From Maricaulis sp. (GTDB taxonomy: Bacteria > Pseudomonadota > Alphaproteobacteria > Caulobacterales > Maricaulaceae): DNA of 36,665 nt. This document shows, piece after piece, positions 27,663 through 35,678 of this stretch (position 1 is the stretch's first letter; each line of letters starts with the position of its first letter). Location: assembly GCF_030149515.1 (NCBI RefSeq), contig NZ_JASBRI010000018.1:1-36665 (forward strand), given 5' to 3'. The translations under genes were made by a program, and so were the position numbers. The notes beneath the pieces were generated by a model. The model was not told the DNA's origin, did not search any database, and was given only the letters and a program-made list of their open reading frames with translations.

Positions 27663-28489
27663 TGCCGATGACACGCCGTGCGGCCGTGGCGGCGATCCTG
27701 GCGGGCAGCGCCCTCCCGGCGGCCGCTGGCGCAGACCGGCGCCGGCCGGGGCTGCAGCTTTACTCGCTTCGCGAAGCCATGTCGGCAAGCGTGCCGGACA
27801 CGCTCGAGCGCGTGGCGTCGATCGGCTATGGCGAGGTCGAGTTTGCCGGTTATTTCGGCCATGGCCCGGCCGAGATCCGGCATTTCCTGGCCGGGGCCGG
27901 GCTTGCCGCACCCAGCGCACATGTCGATGCCGTTTCCGCGCGCGACAATCCGCAGGCCGTGATCGACACCACGCTGGAAGCGGGCCATGCCTGTGCCGTC
28001 ATCGCCTGGATTCCCCAACATCTGCGGCAAGGCGCCGATGACTGGCGCGGCTGGGCGGAAACGCTCAACAGGTTCGGTGCGGCCTGCCGCGAGGCGGGCC
28101 TTCAATTCGCCTATCACAATCACGACTTCGAGTTCGCACCGCAGGAGGACGGGCTGGTGCCCTTCGATCATCTGCTGAACGCCTGCGACGCCAGCCTCGT
28201 CGGGTTTGAACTCGATATCTACTGGACGCGCCGCGCGGGTGCCGATGCGGCGGCCTTGCTCGCCGCGCACCCCGGCCGTTTCCCGCTTTGCCATGCCAAG
28301 GACATGGGGTCCGATGGCGCCATGGTGAGCGTCGGGGCGGGACAGATCGATTTTCCGGCCCTGCTCAATTCACCGGATGGCCGCGGGTTCGAACATGTCT
28401 ACGCCGAACACGACAACCCGCCCGACCCCTGGACTTTCGCCCGCGACAGCCACGCAGCGCTCTCGCGGATATTGGGCCAGGCGCCCTAA
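27662..28489 (+). CDS. Secreted sugar phosphate isomerase/epimerase-like TIM barrel
   Basis: The 275-residue protein fits the xylose isomerase-like TIM-barrel family (AP endonuclease 2 superfamily). It has QLYSLREAM at strand 1, GYGEVEFAGYFG, the metal-site segment YHNHDFEF, FELDIYWTRRAG, CHAKDMG and VYAEHDNPPD. The N-terminus TRRAAVAAILAGSALPAAAG looks like a twin-arginine-type signal, so it acts in the periplasm, as do many paralogues with a TRR start. The substrate is unknown; sugar or inositol-derivative isomerisation or epimerisation is usual for relatives. It overlaps the upstream gene by one base. Its stop overlaps the convergent esterase stop by two bases. It may serve the adjacent carbohydrate locus despite being in the VWA operon. 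Confidence 0.82.
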   Translation: MPMTRRAAVAAILAGSALPAAAGADRRRPGLQLYSLREAMSASVPDTLERVASIGYGEVEFAGYFGHGPAEIRHFLAGAGLAAPSAHVDAVSARDNPQAVIDTTLEAGHACAVIAWIPQHLRQGADDWRGWAETLNRFGAACREAGLQFAYHNHDFEFAPQEDGLVPFDHLLNACDASLVGFELDIYWTRRAGADAAALLAAHPGRFPLCHAKDMGSDGAMVSVGAGQIDFPALLNSPDGRGFEHVYAEHDNPPDPWTFARDSHAALSRILGQAP

Positions 28490-30429
28490 TCCACCACCTC
28501 CTCGAACGGGCCGACTGGCAGGCCGGTCGTGTCGTAGAGATTGCAGATGGGTGCGTCGGCCCAGCAATAGCGGATATAGGTTGCCGGGGCGGCGGCGTCG
28601 CCGGTCAATATGACCGTCGTGCCGTCCAGCTCCGCATCGGCGAATACACAGCCTTCACTGTCGCAGAGTTCGAACCCGGCCGGCCGGCTGTTGCCGATCA
28701 CCGCGAGCCCGCCGCCCGTACCCTCGAAGGCGATTTCGATCCGCGCGTCCGCGCGTTCGACCGAGGCGGGATTGGCCCCCCAGGCCGGAAGTTCGCCCCC
28801 ATAAAGCTGGCTCTCGATCGAACGCACCAGGCGGGCCGCCACCGCCTGTTTGTTGGGCGGGTGGATGTCGAACCGGTCGCCGAGATCGATGGCGACGGCG
28901 AGGCCGGCGTCTGGATCCGCAAGGGCGACCTGGCGCTGGGCTTCGCGGACCCCGGCCCAGCCGCTGTCGACGGGACCGGATTGCAGGGCGCCGAAATCCG
29001 GAAGCTGCACGATAAAGACCGGCAGGCCTTCTCCGAACTGATCGCGCCAATGGCTCAGGAGGGTGTGCAGAAGGTCTTGGTATTCGCCGGGCCGGCCCGT
29101 GTTTGACTCGCCCTGATACCACAGGGCGCCGGTCAGGCCGATCGGGCCCAGCGGAGCCACCATACCGTTGTGGATCGTGGTCAGACCGCCGACGGACTCC
29201 CAGGGTGCGCGCGCCGGAGCACCGCCCGCCGCCGCGACGCGGTAACGCCAGCCCGTGCCGATGGGCACACGCTCGCCTGTGTCGAATTCCAGCCGCATCC
29301 TGTCCGCCGGACCGGTCATGCCGCCGGCCCCCCAACCGTTGAGCACATTGACCAGGAGTGTGTTTTCTCCGGGCCGCAACAGGCCGGCGGGCAGCGTGTA
29401 GTGCCGCGGCGTGCCCCAGCCGAAAGTGTAGCCGGCGAACTGGCCATTCACCCAGGTCGCGTCGACTTCGTCGACCCCGCCAAGATGCAGGCTTGCGGCC
29501 TGCCCAGCCTGCTCCGCGGTCAGGTTGAACGTGGCAGTATACCAGATCATGCCCAGATGATCGCGCACCTCCGGATCGTCCCAGGTGCGATAGTCGGAGA
29601 GTCCGGGAACCGGGCTCCAGTCTGCGCCGGGGCTGGCCCACGGTGCCGTTCCGTGGGCGGCTTGCCAATTGGCCTGCCAGGTCTCGCCGAACTGTGCCGC
29701 GGCACGGGTCGGGTCGTCGGCATAGAGATTCAGCAGGTCCAGCCCGCTGTCGAAACTGCCTGTTTCGCGCAGCCTGTCCGCCCCGATCCAGGCTTCGATC
29801 CGGGACCCGCCCCAGGAGGCGTCGATCAGGCCCAGCGGCACGTCCGGCCGGGCGGCTTGCAATTCGCGCCCGGTGAAGAAACAGACGGCGGAGAAATCGC
29901 GCACGCTGTCCGGGGTCGCGCGCTGCCAGTCCAGCGCCGCGGCGTGGCGGGTCAGCGGCTGCGGCCGGTGGTCGTGCGGAACGGTGAGCAGCCTGATCGT
30001 GTCGCTGTGCGGGCCGGCGATCTCGCGGTCGGGATTGAGTGCGCGATAGACGGGGTATTCCATGTTGGACTGGCCCGAGCACAGCCAGACGTCGCCGACC
30101 AGCACGCCGGACAGCTCCGCCATGGCTCCGCCGCCGGTCTCCACGGCAATATCGTAGGGACCGCCGGCCTCACGGGCGGGAAAACTGACCGACCAGGCGC
30201 CGTCCGGCCCGGCCTGCGCCGTGCGCCGTGCGCCGTCGAAGAAGACATCGACGGTTTCGCCCGGCCCGGCTTCGCCCCAGATCCGGACCGGAGCACCGCG
30301 CTGGACCACCATGTGATCGGAGAACACGCTGCCCAGTAGGCGATCGGCGTCCTGCGCGTCAGCGGGGGCGGCCAGGGCAAGACACGCGGCCAGGGCGAGG
30401 CCTGCGGATCCGGAGGGGCGATGCAACAT
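28486..30429 (-). CDS. Secreted SGNH acetylesterase (sialate O-acetylesterase / acetylxylan esterase-like)
   Basis: The 647-residue protein has a signal peptide (GLALAACLALAAPADAQ). An N-terminal beta domain (VFSDHMVVQRGAPVRIWG) is followed by the SGNH catalytic motif GQSNMEYP, with nucleophile S121. The segment LIDASWGGSRIEAW and a C-terminal DIHPPNK supply the other catalytic blocks. An inserted galactose-binding-like region (LHLGGVDEVDATWVNGQ...GENTLLVNVLNGW) is typical of the long acetylesterases of this family, including the xylan-active CE20 type. Removal of acetyl groups from glucuronoxylan or related oligosaccharides fits its place behind kdgK (33-base gap) in a uronate operon. AGGAG precedes the ATG. 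True sialate as substrate is less likely because no sialic acid genes are near. Confidence 0.85.
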   Translation of the reverse strand: MLHRPSGSAGLALAACLALAAPADAQDADRLLGSVFSDHMVVQRGAPVRIWGEAGPGETVDVFFDGARRTAQAGPDGAWSVSFPAREAGGPYDIAVETGGGAMAELSGVLVGDVWLCSGQSNMEYPVYRALNPDREIAGPHSDTIRLLTVPHDHRPQPLTRHAAALDWQRATPDSVRDFSAVCFFTGRELQAARPDVPLGLIDASWGGSRIEAWIGADRLRETGSFDSGLDLLNLYADDPTRAAAQFGETWQANWQAAHGTAPWASPGADWSPVPGLSDYRTWDDPEVRDHLGMIWYTATFNLTAEQAGQAASLHLGGVDEVDATWVNGQFAGYTFGWGTPRHYTLPAGLLRPGENTLLVNVLNGWGAGGMTGPADRMRLEFDTGERVPIGTGWRYRVAAAGGAPARAPWESVGGLTTIHNGMVAPLGPIGLTGALWYQGESNTGRPGEYQDLLHTLLSHWRDQFGEGLPVFIVQLPDFGALQSGPVDSGWAGVREAQRQVALADPDAGLAVAIDLGDRFDIHPPNKQAVAARLVRSIESQLYGGELPAWGANPASVERADARIEIAFEGTGGGLAVIGNSRPAGFELCDSEGCVFADAELDGTTVILTGDAAAPATYIRYCWADAPICNLYDTTGLPVGPFEEVVD

Positions 30430-30462
30430 GGTGGTCTCCTGGTTTGTCTAAGGCCGGTTGTC

Positions 30463-31401
30463 TCAGGCCTGCGCGCGTGGCCCCGCAAGGGCTTCGGCCG
30501 GGGCGATGGCACCGGGATAGCCGACAACGATGCGGGCCAGCGCCTGACCTGCGCCGACGGCCTCGTCCAGGCCGGCACCGCGCAGGCGGGCGGCCAGGAA
30601 ACCGGCATTGAAACTGTCTCCGGCGCCGGTCGTGTCGACCACCTGCCTCGCCGGACGGGCGGCCAGCTTGCGTGGCGCCGTGCCGGCCTCCCCGATCCAG
30701 CACCCCTCGGCACCGCATTTGGCGACGACGGTCTGCACCCCGGCGGCCTGCCAGCGTGCGATATGGTCTTGCGGGGCGGCCGGGCCGAACAGCAGGTCTT
30801 CGTCGTCCAGCGAGGGCAGGACCAGATCGATATCCCGCGCAAGAGCGGTGAACAGGTGCCGGGCCGCGTTCGCACCGGGCCAGCCGCGCGGGCGGAAATT
30901 GGGGTCGAAGGCAACCTGTCCGCCATTCTCCCTCACCGCGCGAACGATCCCGAACAGGCGTTCGCGGGCGTGGGCAGAGAGGATCGACAGGGTGATGCCG
31001 GAGAAATAGAGCCAGTCGGATTTCGAGGCCGCCGCGATGGCGGTTTCCGATCCGGGCAGGTCGAACATTTCCCGCGCCGCGGAATTGTCGCGCCAGTAGA
31101 GAAAGCTGCGTTCGCCCCGCTCGTCGGTCTGGATGGCGTAGAGGCCGGGCATGCGCCTTGGGTGATGCACAACAAGCCCGGTATTGATGCCTTCGGCGTC
31201 CCAATTGGCCAGCATTTCATCGGACCAGGGGTCCTGTCCCAGGGCGGTGACATAGGCGGCCGAAACGCCCAGCCGCGCCAGGTATATCGCCGTATTCAGC
31301 GTGTCGCCGCCCTGGCCCAGGGTCATCGTTCCGCCCAGCCGGGACCGGCCGGACAGTTCCAGCATGGCCTCACCGATAATGACAACAGCGGGCGCGGTCA
31401 T
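30463..31401 (-). CDS. kdgK: 2-keto-3-deoxygluconate kinase
   Basis: This PfkB-family sugar kinase of 312 residues phosphorylates 2-keto-3-deoxy-D-gluconate with ATP, giving the substrate of KDPG aldolase. Substrate-site features of KdgK are visible: GGDTLNTAIYLARLG near residues 31-45 and YWRDNSAAR at 102-110. The PfkB signature DTTGAGDSFNAGF begins at 256, with catalytic Asp262. It starts four bases after the manD stop, so manD product (2-keto-3-deoxygluconate) is passed directly to it. The downstream esterase follows after 33 bases. The cytosolic pathway position is firm; ribokinase-type alternatives are less likely given the neighbour. Confidence 0.92.
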   Translation of the reverse strand: MTAPAVVIIGEAMLELSGRSRLGGTMTLGQGGDTLNTAIYLARLGVSAAYVTALGQDPWSDEMLANWDAEGINTGLVVHHPRRMPGLYAIQTDERGERSFLYWRDNSAAREMFDLPGSETAIAAASKSDWLYFSGITLSILSAHARERLFGIVRAVRENGGQVAFDPNFRPRGWPGANAARHLFTALARDIDLVLPSLDDEDLLFGPAAPQDHIARWQAAGVQTVVAKCGAEGCWIGEAGTAPRKLAARPARQVVDTTGAGDSFNAGFLAARLRGAGLDEAVGAGQALARIVVGYPGAIAPAEALAGPRAQA

Positions 31402-31405
31402 GAGC

Positions 31406-32614
31406 CTACCAGTTCCACAATGTGCCGTCGGTCAGGCGGGCGACGGGCAATTGCTTGGGATTATAGGGATATTTCGCGGCCAGCGCCTCATCGATATCGA
31501 CACCATGGCCCGGTGTGTCGCCGGGGTGGAGATAGCCGTTCTCGAACCGGTAGGCGTGCGGGAAAACGGCGTCGGTCTCCTCGGTATGGCGCATGTATTC
31601 CTGGATGCCGAAATTGGGTACCCAGAGGTCGAAATGAAGCGCCGCGCCCATGCACACCGGCGACAGGTCCGTGGCGCCATGACTGCCGGTACGTACCTGA
31701 TAAAGCGCCGCTAATCCGGCGATCTGCCTGAGGTGGGTGATGCCGCCGGCGTGGACTACGGTAGTGCGGATGAAGTCGATAAGCTGTTCCTGGATCAGGG
31801 TGCGGCAGTCGTGGACGGAGTTGAAGATTTCCCCCACGGCAAGCGGCGTCGTGGTGTGCCGGCGCACCAGGCGGAAGGCCTCCTGGTTCTCCGCCGGCGT
31901 GCAATCCTCCATCCAGAACAGGCGGAAGGGTTCTAGATCCTTGCCCAGCCTTGCCGCCTCGATCGGCGTGAGACGGTGATGCACATCGTGCAGAAGCTCG
32001 ATCTCCTCGCCGTGCTCGGCACGGAGGCGCTCGAAAAGCTTGGGTGCATGGCGCAGATAGTGCGGCGTCGACCACACGGTCTCCTCGGGCAGGGCGCTGT
32101 CGGCCGGCTCGTAGTAGAGCCCGCCCTTGCCGACCCCGTACGCCCCCTTGACGCCCGGCACGCCCGACTGGGCGCGGATCGCGCGATAGCCCATGTCCCT
32201 GTAGCGTCCGACCGCATCGGCGGTCTCGCCGATATCGGCGCCATTCGCGTGACCATAGACCAGAACGCCTTCGCGCGAGGCGCCGCCGAGGATCTGGTAG
32301 AGCGGCAGGCCGGCGGCCTTGGCCTTGATGTCCCACAGGGCGGTATCGACGGCGGCGATGGCCGACATCGTCACCGGCCCGCGGCGCCAATAGGCGCCCT
32401 TGTACAAATACTGCCAGATATCCTCGATCCGGTGCGCATCGCGGCCGATCAGGACCGGTATCACATGATCCTCGAGATAGGCCACGACGGCTTTCTCGCG
32501 CCCGTTCAGCGTCGCGTCGCCGATACCGTAAACACCTTCATCCGTTTCAATTTTCAGAGTGACGAAATTGCGGCCTGGGCAGGTGACGATGACCGTGGCA
32601 CGGGTGATTTTCAT
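31406..32614 (-). CDS. manD: D-mannonate dehydratase (enolase superfamily)
   Basis: ManD removes water from D-mannonate to give 2-keto-3-deoxy-D-gluconate. The 402-residue protein matches the known ManD type, and the residue numbering fits the characterised enzymes. Magnesium ligands are Asp210, Glu236 and Glu262; catalytic residues are Arg147, Tyr159 and His212. The C-terminus has the conserved [14 protein letters not shown]. This is the high-activity mannonate dehydratase set rather than a promiscuous enolase-superfamily relative. It leads the minus-strand operon manD-kdgK-esterase and diverges from uxaC across a 142-base region with an operator-like palindrome. Confidence 0.95.
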   Translation of the reverse strand: MKITRATVIVTCPGRNFVTLKIETDEGVYGIGDATLNGREKAVVAYLEDHVIPVLIGRDAHRIEDIWQYLYKGAYWRRGPVTMSAIAAVDTALWDIKAKAAGLPLYQILGGASREGVLVYGHANGADIGETADAVGRYRDMGYRAIRAQSGVPGVKGAYGVGKGGLYYEPADSALPEETVWSTPHYLRHAPKLFERLRAEHGEEIELLHDVHHRLTPIEAARLGKDLEPFRLFWMEDCTPAENQEAFRLVRRHTTTPLAVGEIFNSVHDCRTLIQEQLIDFIRTTVVHAGGITHLRQIAGLAALYQVRTGSHGATDLSPVCMGAALHFDLWVPNFGIQEYMRHTEETDAVFPHAYRFENGYLHPGDTPGHGVDIDEALAAKYPYNPKQLPVARLTDGTLWNW

Positions 32615-32756
32615 GGCGGGCCTACAGGGATTATTTGTCTGACAATTGATTGACGCGCCTCGCCGCCTCTGTCAACGTCTGGCGCAATCCGAATCTGAAT
32701 ACGGGAGGGGATGAGAGTATGGATGCGCAGTCGCGGCGCAGACCGGGAGCGGGCAA
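32615..32756. promoter_or_regulatory. Divergent manD / uxaC promoter region
   Basis: The 142 bases between the two start codons must drive both uronate operons. TTGACG at 32650-32655 is a possible -35 box for uxaC, with only a weak -10 match 17 bases on. On the minus strand an AT-rich AAATAAT (about 32630-32636) lies just downstream of the palindrome and could be a -10 for manD. These calls are tentative; the palindrome listed separately is the stronger signal. Confidence 0.45.
32635..32645. promoter_or_regulatory. Palindromic operator TTGTC-T-GACAA, GntR/FadR-type
   Basis: TTGTC (32635-32639) and GACAA (32641-32645) form a perfect palindrome around one base, matching the TnGTnnnACnA form bound by FadR/FCD-type GntR repressors. 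It lies 20 bases upstream of the manD start and about 110 bases upstream of the uxaC start. A uronate-pathway intermediate probably relieves repression of both operons. The repressor gene is not in the window. Confidence 0.55.
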
Positions 32757-34181
32757 GTGACCGAGCCGCTGCACCTGCATCCCGACCGGCTTTTCCCGGC
32801 CGACGCCTCGACGCGCACCCTTGCGCGCGATCTCTACGAGGCCGTTGCGGCCCTGCCCATCATCAGCCCGCACGGTCATACCGATCCGCAGTGGTTCGCC
32901 GAGGACACGCCCTTTCCGGATCCGGCCGCTCTGTTGATCACGCCCGACCACTATGTCTTCCGCATGCTCTACAGCCAGGGCGTGCCCCTGGAGGATCTGG
33001 GCATAGCCCCGAAAGGCGAGGGGACAGGCCGCACGGTCGAGACCGATCCGCGCGCCATCTGGCGCCGGTTTGCCGAGCATTATCACGTATTCGACGGCAC
33101 ACCGTCGCAATTCTGGCACGACTGGGTCTATGCCGAGGTGTTCGGACTGGATGTCCGGCTGAGCGCCGGGACGGCGGATCTCTATTTCGACGCCATCCAG
33201 GCGCGGATGGCCGAAGCGGATTTCCGCCCCCGGGCCCTGATGGACCGGTTCAACATCGAACTCATCGCGACGACCGAGGACCCGCTCGATCCGCTCGCGC
33301 ATCACGCGAAAATCAAGCAGGATGCCTGGAATCACCGAGTGATCACCACATTCCGTCCGGACAATGTGCTCGATCCCGACCATCCCGGCTTTGCGGCCAA
33401 TCTCGACCGGCTGGGCCAGGTGACCGGGCGGGATACGGGCCGCTATGACGGCTACCTGCTCGCACTGGAAGAGCGACGCGCCTTTTTCCGGGCCCATGGG
33501 GCGACGGCAACAGATCACGGCCATCCCACCGCCTTCACGGCCGATTTGTCCCGCCAGGATGCGGAGGTTCTTTTCAACCGGGTACGCAATGGGCGCGTCC
33601 GCGCTGCGGACGCCGAGACTTTTCGCGGACATATGCTGGTGGAAATGGCGCGCATGTCGCTGGACGACGGCATGGTGATGCAGATTCACCCCGGCTGCTG
33701 GCGCAGCCACAATGCGCCCGTACGCGACAGGTTCGGATCGAATATGGGTGACGATCTGCCTGTGGCGACAGATTTCGTCGGCGGGCTGAAGGCGCTGCTC
33801 AACCGCTTTGGTAACGAGCCCGGCCTGAAGATCATCGTCTTTACCCTCGACGAAACCACATATTCCAGGGAGCTGGCCCCCCTCGCCGGGCACTATCCGG
33901 CCCTCACACTGGGACCGCCCTGGTGGTTTCACGACAGTCCGGAGGGCATGCGCCGCTATCGCGAACAGATGACCGAGACGGCGGGTTTCTACAATACGGC
34001 AGGCTTTAACGACGATACGCGCGCCTTCCTGTCAATCCCGGCGCGTCACGATGTGGCCCGGCGGATGGATTGCGCCTTCCTGGCGCGTCTGGTGGCCGAA
34101 CACCGGCTGACCGAAACCCAAGCGTACCGCATCGCCCGCGACCTCACCTACACCCTCGCCAAGAAGGCCTACCGACTGTGA
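32757..34181 (+). CDS. uxaC: Glucuronate (uronate) isomerase
   Basis: UxaC converts D-glucuronate to D-fructuronate, and galacturonate to tagaturonate, in the cytoplasm. The 474-residue length is typical. The protein shows the family N-terminus (LHLHPDRLFP), the metal motif SPHGHTDPQWF (His39 and His41), FQFWHDWVYAEVFG-type and MQIHPGCWRSHN segments, and the C-terminal LGPPWWFHDSPEGMRRY. The GTG start is preceded by GGGAG at a seven-base spacing; an upstream ATG near 32719 is out of frame. The stop overlaps the dctP start by four bases (GTGA), so the enzyme and the TRAP transporter are made together. Confidence 0.95.
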   Translation: MTEPLHLHPDRLFPADASTRTLARDLYEAVAALPIISPHGHTDPQWFAEDTPFPDPAALLITPDHYVFRMLYSQGVPLEDLGIAPKGEGTGRTVETDPRAIWRRFAEHYHVFDGTPSQFWHDWVYAEVFGLDVRLSAGTADLYFDAIQARMAEADFRPRALMDRFNIELIATTEDPLDPLAHHAKIKQDAWNHRVITTFRPDNVLDPDHPGFAANLDRLGQVTGRDTGRYDGYLLALEERRAFFRAHGATATDHGHPTAFTADLSRQDAEVLFNRVRNGRVRAADAETFRGHMLVEMARMSLDDGMVMQIHPGCWRSHNAPVRDRFGSNMGDDLPVATDFVGGLKALLNRFGNEPGLKIIVFTLDETTYSRELAPLAGHYPALTLGPPWWFHDSPEGMRRYREQMTETAGFYNTAGFNDDTRAFLSIPARHDVARRMDCAFLARLVAEHRLTETQAYRIARDLTYTLAKKAYRL

Positions 34182-35188
34182 GCCTGCCGGGCGGATATGT
34201 CTCGCGCCGGGCCATGCTGGCGGCCGCGTTGAGCGCGGGCGCGCTGCTGCCGGGATGCCGCCGTGGCCGCAGCGATATCCTGCGCGCAACCGATGCCCAA
34301 CCGGATGGTTATCCCACCGTCGCCGCCGTGCGCGAAATGGCCCGGCTGATGCACGAACGGTCGGGCGGGCGGTTGCAGGTAAAACTCTATCCCGGCGCCC
34401 AGCTCGGGTCGGAACGCGACACGCTGGAAATCACGGTCTTTGGCGGCATCGATTTCAACCGGGTCAATCTCGCACCGCTCAATTCCATTGCACCGGAAAC
34501 CCGGGTGCCGGCCCTGCCTTTCCTGTTCCGCGACATCTCACATATGCGAGCCGCCATGGACGGAGCCCCGGGACAGCGCATTCTCGACGCGCTGGAACCG
34601 CATGGTCTGATCGGCCTGTGCTTTTACGATTCCGGCGCGCGCAGTTTCTATACCCGCGACCGGTTGATCGAAACGCCGGCCGACCTGCGCGGGCTCAAGA
34701 TCCGGGTCCAGAACTCGGATCTGTTCGTGGCCCTGGTGGATGCGTTGGGGGCGAATGCGACACCGATGCCCTATGGCGAGGTCTATCAGGGCCTGACCCA
34801 GGGCGTGGTCGACGGGGCCGAGAATAATTGGCCCTCCTATGAAAGCTCGCGGCATTTCGAGGTGGCGCCCCACTACAGCCTCACACGGCATGTCATGGCG
34901 CCCGAAGCGCTGGTGGTGTCCGCGCGCAGCTGGCAGCAGTTCTCCGGGGAGGACCGGGCACTGATCCGGCAATGCGCCCGGGAAAGCGTGCCCTATATGC
35001 GCGCGCACTGGGACGCCCGGGTCCGGCGGGCGCGGGAATTGCTTGCCGAGGCCGGTGTTCGGGTAAACGAACCGGATCCCGCGCCCTTTGTCGAGGCCGT
35101 GGCGCCGGTGTGGGAGCGGTTCCTTACCACCCCGGACTTGCGCGATCTGGCCGAGGAAATCCGGGCCGTGGGGGCGGGCGATGCTTGA
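34178..35188 (+). CDS. dctP: TRAP transporter substrate-binding protein, probable uronate-binding
   Basis: The 336-residue DctP-family protein captures its ligand outside the inner membrane and hands it to DctQM. The N-terminus SRRAMLAAALSAGALLPGC combines a twin-arginine-like start with a lipobox, so it is probably a lipid-anchored binding protein. Family marks are LKLYPGAQLGSERD-like KLYPGAQLGSER, LRGLKIRVQNS with the carboxylate-binding Arg, and PYGEVYQGLTQGVVDGAENN. The GTG overlaps the uxaC stop by four bases. The 3' end overlaps dctQ by eight bases. Uronate as ligand is inferred from operon context and from the known use of TRAP binding proteins for glucuronate and galacturonate. Confidence 0.9.
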   Translation: MSLPGGYVSRRAMLAAALSAGALLPGCRRGRSDILRATDAQPDGYPTVAAVREMARLMHERSGGRLQVKLYPGAQLGSERDTLEITVFGGIDFNRVNLAPLNSIAPETRVPALPFLFRDISHMRAAMDGAPGQRILDALEPHGLIGLCFYDSGARSFYTRDRLIETPADLRGLKIRVQNSDLFVALVDALGANATPMPYGEVYQGLTQGVVDGAENNWPSYESSRHFEVAPHYSLTRHVMAPEALVVSARSWQQFSGEDRALIRQCARESVPYMRAHWDARVRRARELLAEAGVRVNEPDPAPFVEAVAPVWERFLTTPDLRDLAEEIRAVGAGDA

Positions 35189-35678
35189 GGCTGTATCCGC
35201 CCTGTCGCGCCTGGCCAGCCGGCTGGCGCTGATGGCCTCTGCGGCGGGGCTCGCGGCGATGACGCTGATCGTCGGCTGGCAGGTCTTTGCCCGCTACATG
35301 CTCAACGCTGCGCCGCCTTGGACCGAACAAGCAGCCCTTCTGCTGATGCTCTGGTTCATCCTGTTTGCGGCGGCGGCCGGGGTGCGCGAGAGCTTCCATA
35401 TCCGCCTTTCCCTGCTGGAAGACCTGGTGCCCGCACCGGTCCGGCGCGGCGTGCGCGTTCTCGCACATCTGGTGGTGCTGGTTTTCGGCGCGGTCATGGC
35501 GGTGAGCGGTGCGGAGCTGGCGCTGGCGACCTGGAGCCATGTCATCCCCACACTAGGGCTGCCGCGCGGCGTGGCCTACATGCCGCTTTCCGGCGCGGGC
35601 GGGCTGATAGCCTTTTTCGCACTGGAACATATCCTGGCGGACATCGTCGGCCGGGAGGTGAAGCCGTTATGGAGCTGA
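35181..35678 (+). CDS. dctQ: TRAP transporter small membrane subunit
   Basis: The 165-residue protein has four hydrophobic helices, as expected for DctQ. Family marks are LIVGWQVFARYMLNAAPPWTEQAALLLMLWF and GVRESFHIRL. It forms a complex with the large subunit and helps dock the binding protein. I take the ATG at 35181, which overlaps dctP by eight bases, because longer forms would add a charged segment lacking homology to the family start. The 3' end overlaps dctM by ten bases. Four-helix topology and gene order P-Q-M make the call firm. Confidence 0.92.
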   Translation: MLEAVSALSRLASRLALMASAAGLAAMTLIVGWQVFARYMLNAAPPWTEQAALLLMLWFILFAAAAGVRESFHIRLSLLEDLVPAPVRRGVRVLAHLVVLVFGAVMAVSGAELALATWSHVIPTLGLPRGVAYMPLSGAGGLIAFFALEHILADIVGREVKPLWS

